DNA of 64,000 nucleotides, from assembly GCF_013407955.1 (NCBI RefSeq), contig NZ_JACCBU010000001.1, forward strand, positions 3,100,001 through 3,164,000, in the 5' to 3' direction. The notes beneath the pieces were generated by a model, which made no database searches, had not been told where the DNA came from, and saw nothing but the letters and a program-made list of their open reading frames with translations. This stretch comes from Microlunatus parietis (GTDB lineage Bacteria > Actinomycetota > Actinomycetes > Propionibacteriales > Propionibacteriaceae). Position numbers and translations under genes: made by a program. Below are positions 42,197-51,286 of this stretch, in pieces (position 1 is the first letter of the stretch; every line of letters begins with the position of its first letter).

Positions 42197-43876
42197 TCAG
42201 TTTCGACCCGGACGTACGTAATGGGCGCCGCGCCGCTCACCACGGAGCTCAAGCTCGCCGGCGTCGACAAGCCGCCGCAAGGTCGTCCTCGCCTGCAGTG
42301 GACTCAACCGGCAGAGTTCGGCTGCCTTACTGCGCGTGATGGAGCCCCATTGATCAACATAGGCGAGCACCATGTGGTCCTGTTGGATCGGCTCAGTGTC
42401 CTGCAACCTTACGTACGCCGAGGACGCCGCCTTCCGGTAGAAGGCCGCGGTCAGGTGGAACCGTCGACCGCGGCCACTGCCTCGCGGCTCGACCAGTCCC
42501 AGCTCGGTGAGTCTCGCGAGGTCTCCTCGGACCGTCACGTCCGCTACATCGAGGGACGAGGCCAACTGGGAGATGCTCCCGTCCCCCATCGCTTTGATCT
42601 CATGCAGGATCCGAAGGTGAAGGAGCGTGAGCCGCTTGCCCTCACTCTCCTCATACTCGATCACGAATCGAACCATTTCGAGATCGGCATCGCTCGTAGG
42701 GATGTCGACGATCACGGACTTCTCGCTCGTCGCGGAGTAGTCCGGACCATCGCGGCCAAGTCGCAACAACTGCCGGTACACCTCGGATACACCGCGGCCA
42801 TAGCGGTCAACTAGGCCAGCACGCTTGAAGGCGTCGGCAAGGATGACACTGCGCGGCCTTGACTCGGTCAGCAAGCTCCGCAACGTGATCCCCGGCGGAA
42901 GTCCGCCGGGGCTGGACACCTGGAGTTGATCTTCGCTCAGTCTCACGGCGATGGGCCCGAGTTCGGAATAGTCGCGGTGGATCAGCGCATTGGCAACGAC
43001 CTCGCGGACGATTCCGTCCGGCAGACGCGGCACGCCCACGCGGTGCAGCCCAAGAACGAACTCCTGCTCGGTGTTGCGAACCTCGATGAGCTCGCGAATC
43101 CTCTCGGCCACCCGGAATAGAGGGAGCCGGAGTTGCTGATTCGTGGTGATCTCACCCTCGGTCGACTCCTGGAACAGGACTTCTGCCGTTGGCACATGTG
43201 TGAACAACGCGGACTCCCGCCCGAACAGCAGAACGGCGCCGAGCGTGAGCTCTCCGGTGTCCGGCCGGACCACCCGAAGTGCACGCAGGACATCCTCGTT
43301 GTCGGCCTCGGCCAGTCCGCGGTCACCTCGGCCGTCACCGCACAGCCGGCGGAACGAGTCGAACTCGCGTGGATCGAGATCAGACATCCGAGCACCCCGT
43401 GCTGGCGTCTCCGCATAGTCGCGACCCTGGGCACTGAGGCCCGCTGAGATGATCTCGTGCGCACGATAGGGCACACACTCGGGGGACCCGTCGAACTTCG
43501 TGGCGCGGCGCAAGAAGACGCCCGCCTTGCTGCCCACTGGACTCGGAGCGGCCGCAATCTCGATCGCTGCAACTTCGAGACCCTCGTCGATCTGGACGAG
43601 TTCGACCTCCGTTGCAACCGCAGGCTCGGTGTTGTTGAGGATCAAGGCACGAAGGCGATCCGGGTCGGTCCGATCGCCGTGACGCGGGGGGAGGCCAGTG
43701 ATGTCCCCGTTGTCCTCGACGCCCAGGAGAAGGTGCCCGCCTTTGCCGTTGGCCATGCACACGACTGCGTTCACGATGTCGCTGTCGTTGAGACCCCTGG
43801 CACGTTTGAACTCCGTCGTGAATGTCTCGCCCGCTTGCACGAGCCGTCGAAGATCCGCTGGAGTCACGAGGTCCAT
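42197..43876 (-). CDS. Schlafen AlbA_2 / AAA_4-type putative regulator with C-terminal winged helices
   Basis: A 559-residue protein. Residues 15-130 are the AlbA_2 domain: TEFKRARGLNDSDIVNAVVCMANGKGGHLLLGVEDNG. The central part has the ATPase-like C-terminal signature LPDGIVREVVANALIHRDYSELGP, LQVSSPGGLPPGI and AGLVDRYGRGVSEVYRQ. Two winged-helix segments follow (SISQLASSLDVADVTVRGDLARL and SITRSKAAELCRLSPLQARTTLRRL). Relatives are annotated as transcriptional regulators or RecG-like ATP-binding proteins and are common in accessory and defence loci. Four copies of an AT-rich decamer cover its start, suggesting autoregulation. It lies between the two menB repeats. Confidence 0.8.
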   Translation of the reverse strand: MDLVTPADLRRLVQAGETFTTEFKRARGLNDSDIVNAVVCMANGKGGHLLLGVEDNGDITGLPPRHGDRTDPDRLRALILNNTEPAVATEVELVQIDEGLEVAAIEIAAAPSPVGSKAGVFLRRATKFDGSPECVPYRAHEIISAGLSAQGRDYAETPARGARMSDLDPREFDSFRRLCGDGRGDRGLAEADNEDVLRALRVVRPDTGELTLGAVLLFGRESALFTHVPTAEVLFQESTEGEITTNQQLRLPLFRVAERIRELIEVRNTEQEFVLGLHRVGVPRLPDGIVREVVANALIHRDYSELGPIAVRLSEDQLQVSSPGGLPPGITLRSLLTESRPRSVILADAFKRAGLVDRYGRGVSEVYRQLLRLGRDGPDYSATSEKSVIVDIPTSDADLEMVRFVIEYEESEGKRLTLLHLRILHEIKAMGDGSISQLASSLDVADVTVRGDLARLTELGLVEPRGSGRGRRFHLTAAFYRKAASSAYVRLQDTEPIQQDHMVLAYVDQWGSITRSKAAELCRLSPLQARTTLRRLVDAGELELRGERRGAHYVRPGRN

Positions 43877-43943
43877 AGTTATGCATAGTTATGAACTATG
43901 CAAGTGCTGCCTGCAAACCGCACATAACTATGCAATAGTTATG
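43874..43943 (-). promoter_or_regulatory. Operator array of CATAGTTATG decamers
   Basis: CATAGTTATG occurs at 43874-43883 and 43884-43893, CATAACTATG (its complement) at 43923-43932, and AATAGTTATG at 43934-43943. The first copy covers the ATG of the AlbA_2 gene. AT-rich repeats like these stand out strongly from the GC-rich surroundings. Confidence 0.65.
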
Positions 43944-43954
43944 GACTCAGCCGA

Positions 43955-44087
43955 CTCAGTAGTAGTACGGGAAGGCGGACCAGTCCGGCGGGCGCTTCTC
44001 CAGGAAGGCGTTGCGGCCTTCGACGGCCTCGTCGGTCATGTACGCGAGCCGGGTGGTCTCGCCGGCGAAGACCTGCTGGCCGACCAG
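43955..44087. repeat. 133-bp perfect direct repeat, copy 2 (within menB)
   Basis: This is the 3' end of the functional menB, identical to 41696-41828. The two copies bracket the AlbA_2 gene. Confidence 0.95.
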
Positions 44088-44858
44088 GCCGTCGTCGATC
44101 GCGTTGAAGGCGTACTTGAGCATCCGCTGCGCGGTCGGGCTCTTGCCGCAGATCTTCTTCCCCCACTCGATCCCGGCCGGTTCGAGTTGATCATGGGGAA
44201 CGACGCGGTTGACCATGCCCATCCGGTGGGCGTCCTCGGCGTCGTAAACCTCGCCGAGGAAGAAGATCTCGCGGGCGAACTTCTGGCCGACCTGGCGGGC
44301 CAGGTACGCGGAGCCGAAGCCGGCGTCGAAGGAGCCGACGTCGGCGTCGGTCTGCTTGAACCGGGCGTGCTCGGCGCTGGCCAGGGTCAGGTCGCAGACC
44401 ACGTGCAGGCTGTGCCCGCCGCCGGCCGCCCAGCCGTTGACCAGCGCGATCACCACCTTCGGCATGAACCTGATCAGCCGCTGCACCTCGAGAATGTGCA
44501 GCCGACCCAATGAACCTGGATCAACGCGTGCGGCCCGGTCGGTTTCCTCATCGCCGGGTTCGTACTCGTAGCCGGCCCGGCCGCGGATCCGTTGATCACC
44601 GCCGCTGCAGAAGGCCCAGCCGCCGTCCTTGGGCGACGGTCCGTTGCCGGTGAGCAGCACGCAGCCGACGTCGGAACTGGTCCGCGCATGATCAAGTGCG
44701 CGGTACAACTCGTCCACGGTGTGCGGGCGGAACGCGTTGCGCACCTCGGGCCGGTCGAACGCCACCCGCACGACGGGCGCATCGACGGCGCGGTGATAGG
44801 TGATGTCGGTGAAGGCGAAGCCGTCGATCGGCTGCCACAGGGCTGGGTCGAACGTCAC
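43956..44858 (-). CDS. menB: 1,4-dihydroxy-2-naphthoyl-CoA synthase
   Basis: A 300-residue crotonase-fold enzyme of menaquinone synthesis, closing the second ring of o-succinylbenzoyl-CoA. Motifs: DRPEVRNAFRPHTVDELYRAL, WAFCSGGDQRIRG (oxyanion hole), VNGWAAGGGHSLHVVCDLTLAS, TDADVGSFDAGFGSAYLAR with the catalytic Asp, and the invariant end FPYYY. The GTG start follows TAACGT (opposite 44865-44870) by 6 bases and also overlaps the DedA-like stop as GTGA, so it may be both leaderless and coupled. Other men genes are not in the window. Confidence 0.95.
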   Translation of the reverse strand: MTFDPALWQPIDGFAFTDITYHRAVDAPVVRVAFDRPEVRNAFRPHTVDELYRALDHARTSSDVGCVLLTGNGPSPKDGGWAFCSGGDQRIRGRAGYEYEPGDEETDRAARVDPGSLGRLHILEVQRLIRFMPKVVIALVNGWAAGGGHSLHVVCDLTLASAEHARFKQTDADVGSFDAGFGSAYLARQVGQKFAREIFFLGEVYDAEDAHRMGMVNRVVPHDQLEPAGIEWGKKICGKSPTAQRMLKYAFNAIDDGLVGQQVFAGETTRLAYMTDEAVEGRNAFLEKRPPDWSAFPYYY

Positions 44859-45385
44859 GCCCCCACGTTATCCCCCGACGCCCGATCGGCACCCTCCGGC
44901 GAGGTTTGATCATGGTCGCGCCGCCGGGACCGGGTCGCCTGCCGGATGATGAAGCCGACCAAGATCAACACCAGCAGCACCAGCAGCGCCACGGCGGGTC
45001 CGGGCCAGCGTTCGTACAGCCGCTGCCACACCTCGAACGAGACGAAGCCGAACGTCGCGTACAGGAACGACCAGAGCACGCCGCCGATCAGCATCGCCGG
45101 CAGATAGCGGCGGTACGGCATCCGCAGTGCCCCGGCGGCGAGATTGATCAAGGTCTGCAACCCCACCGTGAGGAAGGACACGGTGATCACCGGAGCGCCC
45201 CAGCGGACCACCAGGTCCCGCGCGCGCCGATAGCCCGAGGTCTCCATCAGCCGGTGCAGCCGGGTCCGGTCGGCCCCGGCATTGGCCGCCCGGCCGATCC
45301 AATAGGTGGCGTTGGCGCGGAGCAGGATCACCAGGAACAGGACCGACAGGGCCACCGGGTAGGGCCAGTCGCGCCAAAAGTCCAT
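44855..45385 (-). CDS. DedA/VTT-domain membrane protein
   Basis: A 176-residue DedA-like protein with VTT-domain features: ATYWIGRAANAG near the N-terminus, VRWGAPVITVSFLTVGLQTLINLAAGALRMPYRRYLPAMLIGGVLWSFLYATFGF in the core, and a final helix VALLVLLVLILVGFII before a basic tail. The family is linked to membrane-lipid flipping (undecaprenyl-phosphate or phospholipid). It overlaps menB by 4 bases. Confidence 0.8.
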   Translation of the reverse strand: MDFWRDWPYPVALSVLFLVILLRANATYWIGRAANAGADRTRLHRLMETSGYRRARDLVVRWGAPVITVSFLTVGLQTLINLAAGALRMPYRRYLPAMLIGGVLWSFLYATFGFVSFEVWQRLYERWPGPAVALLVLLVLILVGFIIRQATRSRRRDHDQTSPEGADRASGDNVGA

Positions 45386-45452
45386 CGGCGCTCAGCTCCC
45401 ATCCCCGGTCGTCACCGAACCACTATAGGTGAGGGCTGCCTAACTTCCACGA

Positions 45453-45471
45453 CCCTTCGACAGGCTCAGGG
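45453..45471. repeat. Dispersed CTTCGACAGGCTCAGGG repeat, copy 1
   Basis: The 17-bp core at 45455-45471 is identical to 57299-57315. This copy overlaps the stop codon of the helicase gene. Short repeats of this sequence are widely dispersed in bacterial genomes. Confidence 0.65.
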
Positions 45472-47994
45472 TTCGTTCGAGGCGAAGCCGGTCAGCTCGC
45501 CGACCCGGAGCACCCGCACCACGGGCTCGCCGGCCTCGTCGCTGGCGGCCAGGTCGACCTCGGCCTCGATCACCCAGTCCCGGTCGCCGGCCGGATCGTC
45601 CAGCGTCTGCCGGGCCAGGATGCGGTCCTCGGAACGGTCCAGCGCGAGCAGTTGCGGACCGCGGGCGTCCGGACCGGTGCCGATCTCGCCGTGTCTTTCG
45701 AAGTACGGCTTCAGGGCTTCCCACCAGTCGTCCGCGGTCCAACCGGCGTCGCCATCCAGCGCTCCGAGGTCCTCCCAGCGACGCCGCGCGGCCAACTCGA
45801 CCCGGCGGAACATCGCGTTGCGGACCATGATCGCGAAGGCCCGCTGGTTCTGGGTGACCGGCGCCGGTCGTTCGTCGATCGGGTGTTCCTTCGGCTGCGC
45901 GCCGGGGTGCCGCAGCTCCTCCCACTCGTCGACCAGGCTGGAGTCGACCTGCCTGATCATCTCGCCGAGCCAGGTGATCAGGTCGGCCAGGTCCGGCGTC
46001 CGCATCGCTTCCGGCACCGTCTGCCGCAAGGCCTTGTACGCATCGGAGAGGTAACGCAGCACGATCCCCTCGGACCGGGCCAGCTGATACTGGCTGACGT
46101 ACTCGGAGAACGTCATCGCCTGCTCGGCGAGCTCGCGGACGACCGACTTCGGGGAAAGCCGATGATCAAGAACCCAGGGGTGGGTCTGGGCATAGACGGT
46201 GTACGCATGCCCGAGCTGCTCGGCCAGCGGCCGGGGGTGGGTGACGTCCTCGAGCAGCTCCATCCGCTCCTCGTACTCGATCCCCTCGGCCTTCATCGCC
46301 TCCACCGCCGCGCCGCGGGCCCGATTCCGCTGCGCCGTCAGCACCGGCCGCGGATCCTCCAGGATCGCTTCGATCACCGAGACGATGTCCAGCGTGTAGT
46401 CGTCGGACTCGGGGTCGAGCAGGTCCAGCGCGGCCAGCGCGAACGGCGACAGCGGCTGGTTCAGCGCGAAGTCCTCCTGCAGGTCGATGGTCAGCCGGGC
46501 CCCGGTGCCGGACGGGTTCGGCTCGACGATGCCGGTGGCCAGCAGGCCGCGGTAGATCTCGATCGCCCGGTGCACGTGCCGGCGGCGCCGGGCGGGCGGC
46601 TCGTCGTTGTCGGTGAGCAGGTGCCGCATCCCGGCGAAGCAGTCGCCGCCGCGGGCGATCACGTTGATCACCATCGCGTGGCTCACCCCGAAGCTCGACT
46701 CCAGCGGCTCCGGCTCGGCCGCGACGAGCCGGTCGTAGGTCGGCTGGCCGTACCCGACGGTGCCCTCCGGCGGCCTCTTGCGAACCACTTTGCGCCGCTT
46801 CTTCGGGTCGTCGCCGGCCTTCGCCAGCGCCTTCTCGTTGGCGACCACGTGATCGGGGGCCTGGACCACGACGTTGCCGGCGGTGTCGTAGCCGGCGCGC
46901 CCGGCCCGGCCGGCGATCTGGTGGAACTCGCGGGCGGTGAGCAGCCGCGGCTTCACGCCGTCGTACTTGCTCAGCGAGGTCAGCAGTACGGTCCGGATCG
47001 GGACGTTGATCCCGACGCCGAGCGTGTCCGTACCGCAGATGATCTTGAGCAGACCGGCCTGGGCCAGCCGCTCGACCAGCCGCCGGTAGCGCGGCAGCAT
47101 CCCGGAGTGGTGCACCCCGATGCCCATCCGGACCAACCGAGACAGGGTCTTGCCGAAGCCGGCCGAGAACCGGAAGTCGCCGATCAGTTCGGCGATCTTG
47201 TCCTTCTCCTCCCGGGTCGCCACCTTCAGGCTGGCCATCGCCTGGGCCTGCTCGATCGCGGCCGCCCGGCTGAAGTGCACCACGTAGATCGGCGCGTCCC
47301 GGGACTCCAGCCGCTCCTCGATCGTCTCGTGCAGCGTCGTCGTCACGTACGAGTAGTACAAGGGAATCGGGCGTTCCACGGAGCTGATCACCGCGGTCTG
47401 CCGGCCGGTCCGCCGGGACAGGTCGGCCTCGAACCGGGTCATGTCGCCGAGCGTCGCCGACATCAGCAGGAACTGAGCCGAGGGCAGTTCGATCAACGGC
47501 ACCTGCCAGGCCCAGCCGCGATCGGGTTCGGCGTAGTAGTGGAACTCGTCCATGATCACGGTGTCGATGGCGCCGCGATCACCCTGCCCCCGATCCCCTT
47601 GGCGCAGCGCGATGTTGGCCAGCACCTCGGCGGTGCAGCAGATGATCGGCGCGCCGGCGTTGACGCTGGCGTCGCCGGTCAGCATGCCGACCCGCTCGGG
47701 TCCGAAGAACTCGGTCGCGGCGAAGAACTTCTCCGAGACCAGCGCCTTGATCGGCGCCGTGTAGTACGTGGTGCCGCCGGCTGCCAGGGTGGCGAACTGG
47801 GCCCCGGTGGCGACCAGGCTCTTGCCGGAGCCGGTCGGCGTCGCCATGATCACGTTCGAGCCGGAGGCGATCTCGATCAGGGCCTCGGTCTGCGCCGGGT
47901 ACGGTTGCCAGCCGCGCTCGACGGACCAGTCGACGAACGCCTCGAAGACGGCGTCGGGGTCGGGGGTGGCCGGGATCCGGTTGGAGAGCAACAT
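45466..47994 (-). CDS. DEAD/DEAH-box helicase with DUF3516
   Basis: An 842-residue superfamily 2 helicase. Motif I is MATPTGSGKSLVATG, Ia APIKALVSEK, II VIMDEFHYYAE (DEFH), III LLMSATLG, and the second RecA fold has GIGVHHSGMLPRYRRLVERLAQ, KIICGTDTLGVGINVPIRTVLL and QIAGRAGRAGYD. The C-terminal 330 residues are the DUF3516 region. The family is actinobacterial and Ski2/Mtr4-like in layout; RNA processing is possible but unproved. The ATG at 47994 lies 8 bases after TAGGGT (opposite 48003-48008). The longer upstream frame has no similarity. Confidence 0.9.
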   Translation of the reverse strand: MLLSNRIPATPDPDAVFEAFVDWSVERGWQPYPAQTEALIEIASGSNVIMATPTGSGKSLVATGAQFATLAAGGTTYYTAPIKALVSEKFFAATEFFGPERVGMLTGDASVNAGAPIICCTAEVLANIALRQGDRGQGDRGAIDTVIMDEFHYYAEPDRGWAWQVPLIELPSAQFLLMSATLGDMTRFEADLSRRTGRQTAVISSVERPIPLYYSYVTTTLHETIEERLESRDAPIYVVHFSRAAAIEQAQAMASLKVATREEKDKIAELIGDFRFSAGFGKTLSRLVRMGIGVHHSGMLPRYRRLVERLAQAGLLKIICGTDTLGVGINVPIRTVLLTSLSKYDGVKPRLLTAREFHQIAGRAGRAGYDTAGNVVVQAPDHVVANEKALAKAGDDPKKRRKVVRKRPPEGTVGYGQPTYDRLVAAEPEPLESSFGVSHAMVINVIARGGDCFAGMRHLLTDNDEPPARRRRHVHRAIEIYRGLLATGIVEPNPSGTGARLTIDLQEDFALNQPLSPFALAALDLLDPESDDYTLDIVSVIEAILEDPRPVLTAQRNRARGAAVEAMKAEGIEYEERMELLEDVTHPRPLAEQLGHAYTVYAQTHPWVLDHRLSPKSVVRELAEQAMTFSEYVSQYQLARSEGIVLRYLSDAYKALRQTVPEAMRTPDLADLITWLGEMIRQVDSSLVDEWEELRHPGAQPKEHPIDERPAPVTQNQRAFAIMVRNAMFRRVELAARRRWEDLGALDGDAGWTADDWWEALKPYFERHGEIGTGPDARGPQLLALDRSEDRILARQTLDDPAGDRDWVIEAEVDLAASDEAGEPVVRVLRVGELTGFASNEP

Positions 47995-48306
47995 CGCGTG
48001 TGACCCTACTCGCCCGGATCTCCTGGGGAGGCCGGCACAGCGTACCGGCGGCTCGACCGCAGATCCACGGTGTGAGTGATTGTGTTCGGTTTGTAATCTA
48101 CCTGAACAAGTTCGGGCGCAATTCGGGGTAAAGTCTTCCCGCAATCGGGGTATGGCCTGACAATCTGGTCGAGGGCCGTCGCACGGACGCGACGGGTCGC
48201 TCCGGTTCGGCGCCAACAGGCGGCGGAACAGATCGGCATGAGGGCAACGACGCACCTGGACCTACACACGCGTTGTCTTCGAACGAGGCCAGGAGGGTCA
48301 GGCTGA
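47995..48306. other. Divergent intergenic region, helicase / peptide ABC operon
   Basis: About 310 bases without a gene. The helicase -10-like box TAGGGT lies opposite 48003-48008. On the plus side AT-rich stretches around 48075-48140 (TTTGTAATCT, GGGTAAAGT) and a GAACAAGTTC palindrome near 48103-48112 probably hold the promoter and an operator of the ABC operon, but no pair of boxes is convincingly spaced. Confidence 0.4.
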
Positions 48307-49455
48307 ATGACGGACTCGAGCAGGATCTCTTCCGGCACCACGGCGACGTCCGCCGACCCGTTGCCGGAACTCGATGAGGCTGACGAGGCCTCGGCGGCCG
48401 CGGCCAGCTCCGCGGAGTGGCGCCGCCGACATCTGGTCGGCACCATCCGTTACGTCGCGTTCCGGGTGCTGCGGGCTCTGCTGACGATCTTCGTGGTCGC
48501 CACCGCGACGTTCTTCCTGGTCAGACTGCTGCCCGGCAGCCCGCTCGACGTCTACATCAACGAGCAGATCACCCAGTACGGCCGCAGCTACGAGGAGGCC
48601 GCCGCCGCGGCGGCGTCGCTGTTCTCGTTCGACCCCACGGCGTCGCCGGTCGAGCAGTACCTCGACTACCTGGGCGGCCTGGTCCAGGGGGATCTGGGCA
48701 GTTCGATCACGGCTCCCGGGACTCCGGTCGCCTCGATGATCGGCCAGTATCTGCCCTGGACCCTGTTCAGCGTCGGCATCGCCCTGGTGATCAGCTTCGT
48801 CTCCGGTGTCGCACTCGGCATGGTGATGGCGTACCGCCGGGGCAGCTGGTTCGATCATGTGGCCACCGCGTTCGGCTCGGTCACCCAGTCGATCCCGTCG
48901 TTCCTGCTGGCGATCATGTTGATCGTCATCTTCGGGGTCAAGCTCGGCTGGTTGCCTTTGGCCGACATGCGCGGCGCGTACACACCGGGGGTGGAGATCG
49001 GCTTCAACCTCACCTTCATCATGGACGCGCTGTTCCACGCGGCGCTGCCGATCTGGTGCTACATCCTCACCTCGGTCGGCGGCTGGATGCTGGTGATGAA
49101 GTCCTCCACCGTCCAGGTGCTCGGCGACGACTACGTCCAGGTGGCCAGGGCGCGCGGGCTGCGCACCTCCCGGATCCAGTACCAGTACGTCGGCCGCAAC
49201 GCCATGCTGCCGATGTTCACCGCGTTCATGCTCTCGATCGGGTTCCTGGTCGGCGGCTCGATCCTGGTCGAGACGATCACCCGCTATCCGGGCATCGGCC
49301 AGTTGCTGTACGACTCGATCAGCAGTCGCGACTACACCACGATCCAGGGGGTCCTGCTGCTCACCACGATCTCGGTGGTGATCGCCAACCTGGCGGCCGA
49401 CTTCCTCTACAGCACGATCGATCCCCGGGTCCGGGTCCGCGGACAGGAGGGCTGA
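48307..49455 (+). CDS. Peptide ABC transporter permease (DppB-like)
   Basis: A 382-residue permease with a 45-residue acidic cytoplasmic extension, then the DppB/OppB pattern: a first helix (VLRALLTIFVVATATFFLVRLLPGSPLDV), a periplasmic insert, and five more helices. The EAA-type loop is DDYVQVARARGLRTSRIQYQYVGRNAMLPM. LVGGSILVETITRYPGIGQLLYDSI is the standard ending region. It pairs with the DppC-like protein to form the pore. It is the first gene of a six-gene import operon; AGGAGGG lies 9 bases before the ATG. Confidence 0.92.
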   Translation: MTDSSRISSGTTATSADPLPELDEADEASAAAASSAEWRRRHLVGTIRYVAFRVLRALLTIFVVATATFFLVRLLPGSPLDVYINEQITQYGRSYEEAAAAAASLFSFDPTASPVEQYLDYLGGLVQGDLGSSITAPGTPVASMIGQYLPWTLFSVGIALVISFVSGVALGMVMAYRRGSWFDHVATAFGSVTQSIPSFLLAIMLIVIFGVKLGWLPLADMRGAYTPGVEIGFNLTFIMDALFHAALPIWCYILTSVGGWMLVMKSSTVQVLGDDYVQVARARGLRTSRIQYQYVGRNAMLPMFTAFMLSIGFLVGGSILVETITRYPGIGQLLYDSISSRDYTTIQGVLLLTTISVVIANLAADFLYSTIDPRVRVRGQEG

Positions 49456-49458
49456 GCC

Positions 49459-50403
49459 ATGGGCATGATCATCGCGTCCGGTACCAGCCCGGTCGGTGAC
49501 GAGCCGACCGGACCGGAACCCACCACTCCGGCCACCGGCGGCCGCCTGGACCGGCCCAACGCGCTGCAGGTGTTCTGGCGCGGCATCCGGCGGTCCCGGT
49601 CCGGCTTCGTCGGCTTCTGCGTCTTCGTGGCGATGCTCCTGATCTGCCTGGTCGGTCCGTTCTTCACGCCGGAGCAGAGCACCGACGTGGCCAACCGACT
49701 GGCCGGGCCGAGCTGGCAGCACTGGCTCGGCACCGACAACATGGGCAAGGACGTCCTGGTCGACGTGATCGACGGCGGCCGGGCGGTGATCCTGGTCGGC
49801 TTCCTGGCTGCGTTGATCTCGACCGCCATCGCCGTCTTCTTCGGCTCCCTCGCCGCGTACGTCGGCGGCCGGCTGGACGCCGTGATCGTCACCGCCACCG
49901 ACATCGCGCTGACGATCCCGTCGATCATCCTGCTGGCGGTGATCGCGGCGTTCTACTCGATCGGCTCCGACTGGGGGCTGGCCGTCCTGATCGGCGTGCT
50001 CGGCTGGCCAGGCCTGCTCCGAACGGTGCGCGCCCAGGCGTTCTCGATCAAGGAACGCGAGTACGTCGAGGCGGCCCGGCTGCTCGACCTGGGCATCGGC
50101 CGGATCGTGCTGCGGGAGATCGTGCCGAACATGGCGAGCTACATCATGATGAACTTCGTGCTCGGCGCGATCAACGCGATCTACTCGCTGGTCGGCCTCT
50201 ACCTGCTCGGCCTGGCGCCGCTGACCGGCACCAACTGGGGCATCACGATCCACTGGGCCACGAAGGCCGGCGCCCACTTCCGCGACGAGTCGGTCTGGTG
50301 GGCGATGGGACCGGTGGTCGCCATCTCCCTGCTGCAGCTGTCCCTGGTCACGATGTCCAGGTCGTTCGAAGAGATCCTCAACCCGCGGCTGCGGCACAAC
50401 TGA
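49459..50403 (+). CDS. Peptide ABC transporter permease (DppC-like)
   Basis: A 314-residue permease of the DppC/OppC type. It has a cytoplasmic N-terminus, the first helix GFVGFCVFVAMLLICLVGPFF, the family segment HWLGTDNMGKDVLVDVIDGGRAVILVGF, and the EAA loop REYVEAARLLDLGIGRIVLREIVPN. It forms a heterodimer with the DppB-like protein. It starts 3 bases after the dppB-like stop and is followed by two ATPase genes. Confidence 0.93.
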   Translation: MGMIIASGTSPVGDEPTGPEPTTPATGGRLDRPNALQVFWRGIRRSRSGFVGFCVFVAMLLICLVGPFFTPEQSTDVANRLAGPSWQHWLGTDNMGKDVLVDVIDGGRAVILVGFLAALISTAIAVFFGSLAAYVGGRLDAVIVTATDIALTIPSIILLAVIAAFYSIGSDWGLAVLIGVLGWPGLLRTVRAQAFSIKEREYVEAARLLDLGIGRIVLREIVPNMASYIMMNFVLGAINAIYSLVGLYLLGLAPLTGTNWGITIHWATKAGAHFRDESVWWAMGPVVAISLLQLSLVTMSRSFEEILNPRLRHN

Positions 50404-50419
50404 GAACGGGGTGGACACG

Positions 50420-51286
50420 ATGAACGCCGGCCCGGTCCTGAGCATCAAGGACCTCACTGTCGAATACCGCACCGAGGCGAGCCAACGATCGGACGCGCAC
50501 GTGCTCCGCGCCGTCGACGGGGTGAGCTTCGAGCTCTATCCGCACGAGAGCATCGCCCTGATCGGCGAGAGCGGGTGCGGCAAGACCACCCTCGCGCTGA
50601 GCATCCTCCGGCTGCTGCCCAAGATCGCCAGGATCAGCGGCGGGCAGATCGAGTACCGCAACCGTTCGGGTCAACTGATCAATCTGCGGGACCTGTCCGA
50701 GTCGGCCATGCGCCGGTTCCGCTGGTCCGAGGCGGCGATCGTCTTCCAGGGTGCGATGAACTCGTTCAACCCGGTGCTGAAGATCAAGGACCAGATGGCC
50801 GACACCATCCGTGATCATCAGGACGGCATCGGCAAGCGGGAGATCACCGAGCGGGCCGAGCACGCGCTGCGTGAGGTCGACCTGGAGCCGGGGCGGGTGC
50901 TCCGCGCCTATCCGCACGAGCTGTCCGGCGGCATGCGGCAGCGGGTCCTGATCGCGATGGCGATCCTCCTCGAGCCGCAGATCCTGATCTTGGACGAGCC
51001 GACCACTGCCCTGGACATCCTCACCCAGCGTCGGATCGTCGATCTGATCTACAACCTGCACGAGCGGCTCGACTTCGCGATGATCTTCGTGTCGCACGAC
51101 CTGGCGGTTGCGGCCGAGCTGGCCACTCGGGTGGCCACCATGTACGACGGCGAGATGGTCGAGGTCGGCGACGTCCGGGACATCTTCTACCGCCCGCAGC
51201 ATCCGTACACGCAGAAGTTGATCGGCTCGGTGCCGACGTTGACCGGCGCCGCCCGGCGCCCCGACCAGGAGCAGCGCGATGTCTGA
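50420..51286 (+). CDS. Peptide ABC transporter ATP-binding protein (DppD-like)
   Basis: A 288-residue ATPase. Walker A is LIGESGCGKTTLALSIL, the Q loop VFQGAMNSFNPVLKI, the signature LSGGMRQRVLIAMAIL, Walker B LILDEPTTALD and the switch His VSHDLAV. YRPQHPYTQKLIGSVP is the oligopeptide-family ending. The ATG at 50420 is chosen because AACGGGGTGG precedes it; an in-frame GTG lies at 50411. It overlaps the next ATPase gene by 8 bases. Confidence 0.93.
   Translation: MNAGPVLSIKDLTVEYRTEASQRSDAHVLRAVDGVSFELYPHESIALIGESGCGKTTLALSILRLLPKIARISGGQIEYRNRSGQLINLRDLSESAMRRFRWSEAAIVFQGAMNSFNPVLKIKDQMADTIRDHQDGIGKREITERAEHALREVDLEPGRVLRAYPHELSGGMRQRVLIAMAILLEPQILILDEPTTALDILTQRRIVDLIYNLHERLDFAMIFVSHDLAVAAELATRVATMYDGEMVEVGDVRDIFYRPQHPYTQKLIGSVPTLTGAARRPDQEQRDV

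Noticed and set aside
48003-48255. An 87-codon N-terminal extension of the DUF3516 helicase
   Set aside because: It is rich in Arg/Cys/Pro, has no similarity and covers the divergent promoter region. The ATG at 47994 fits a leaderless box.
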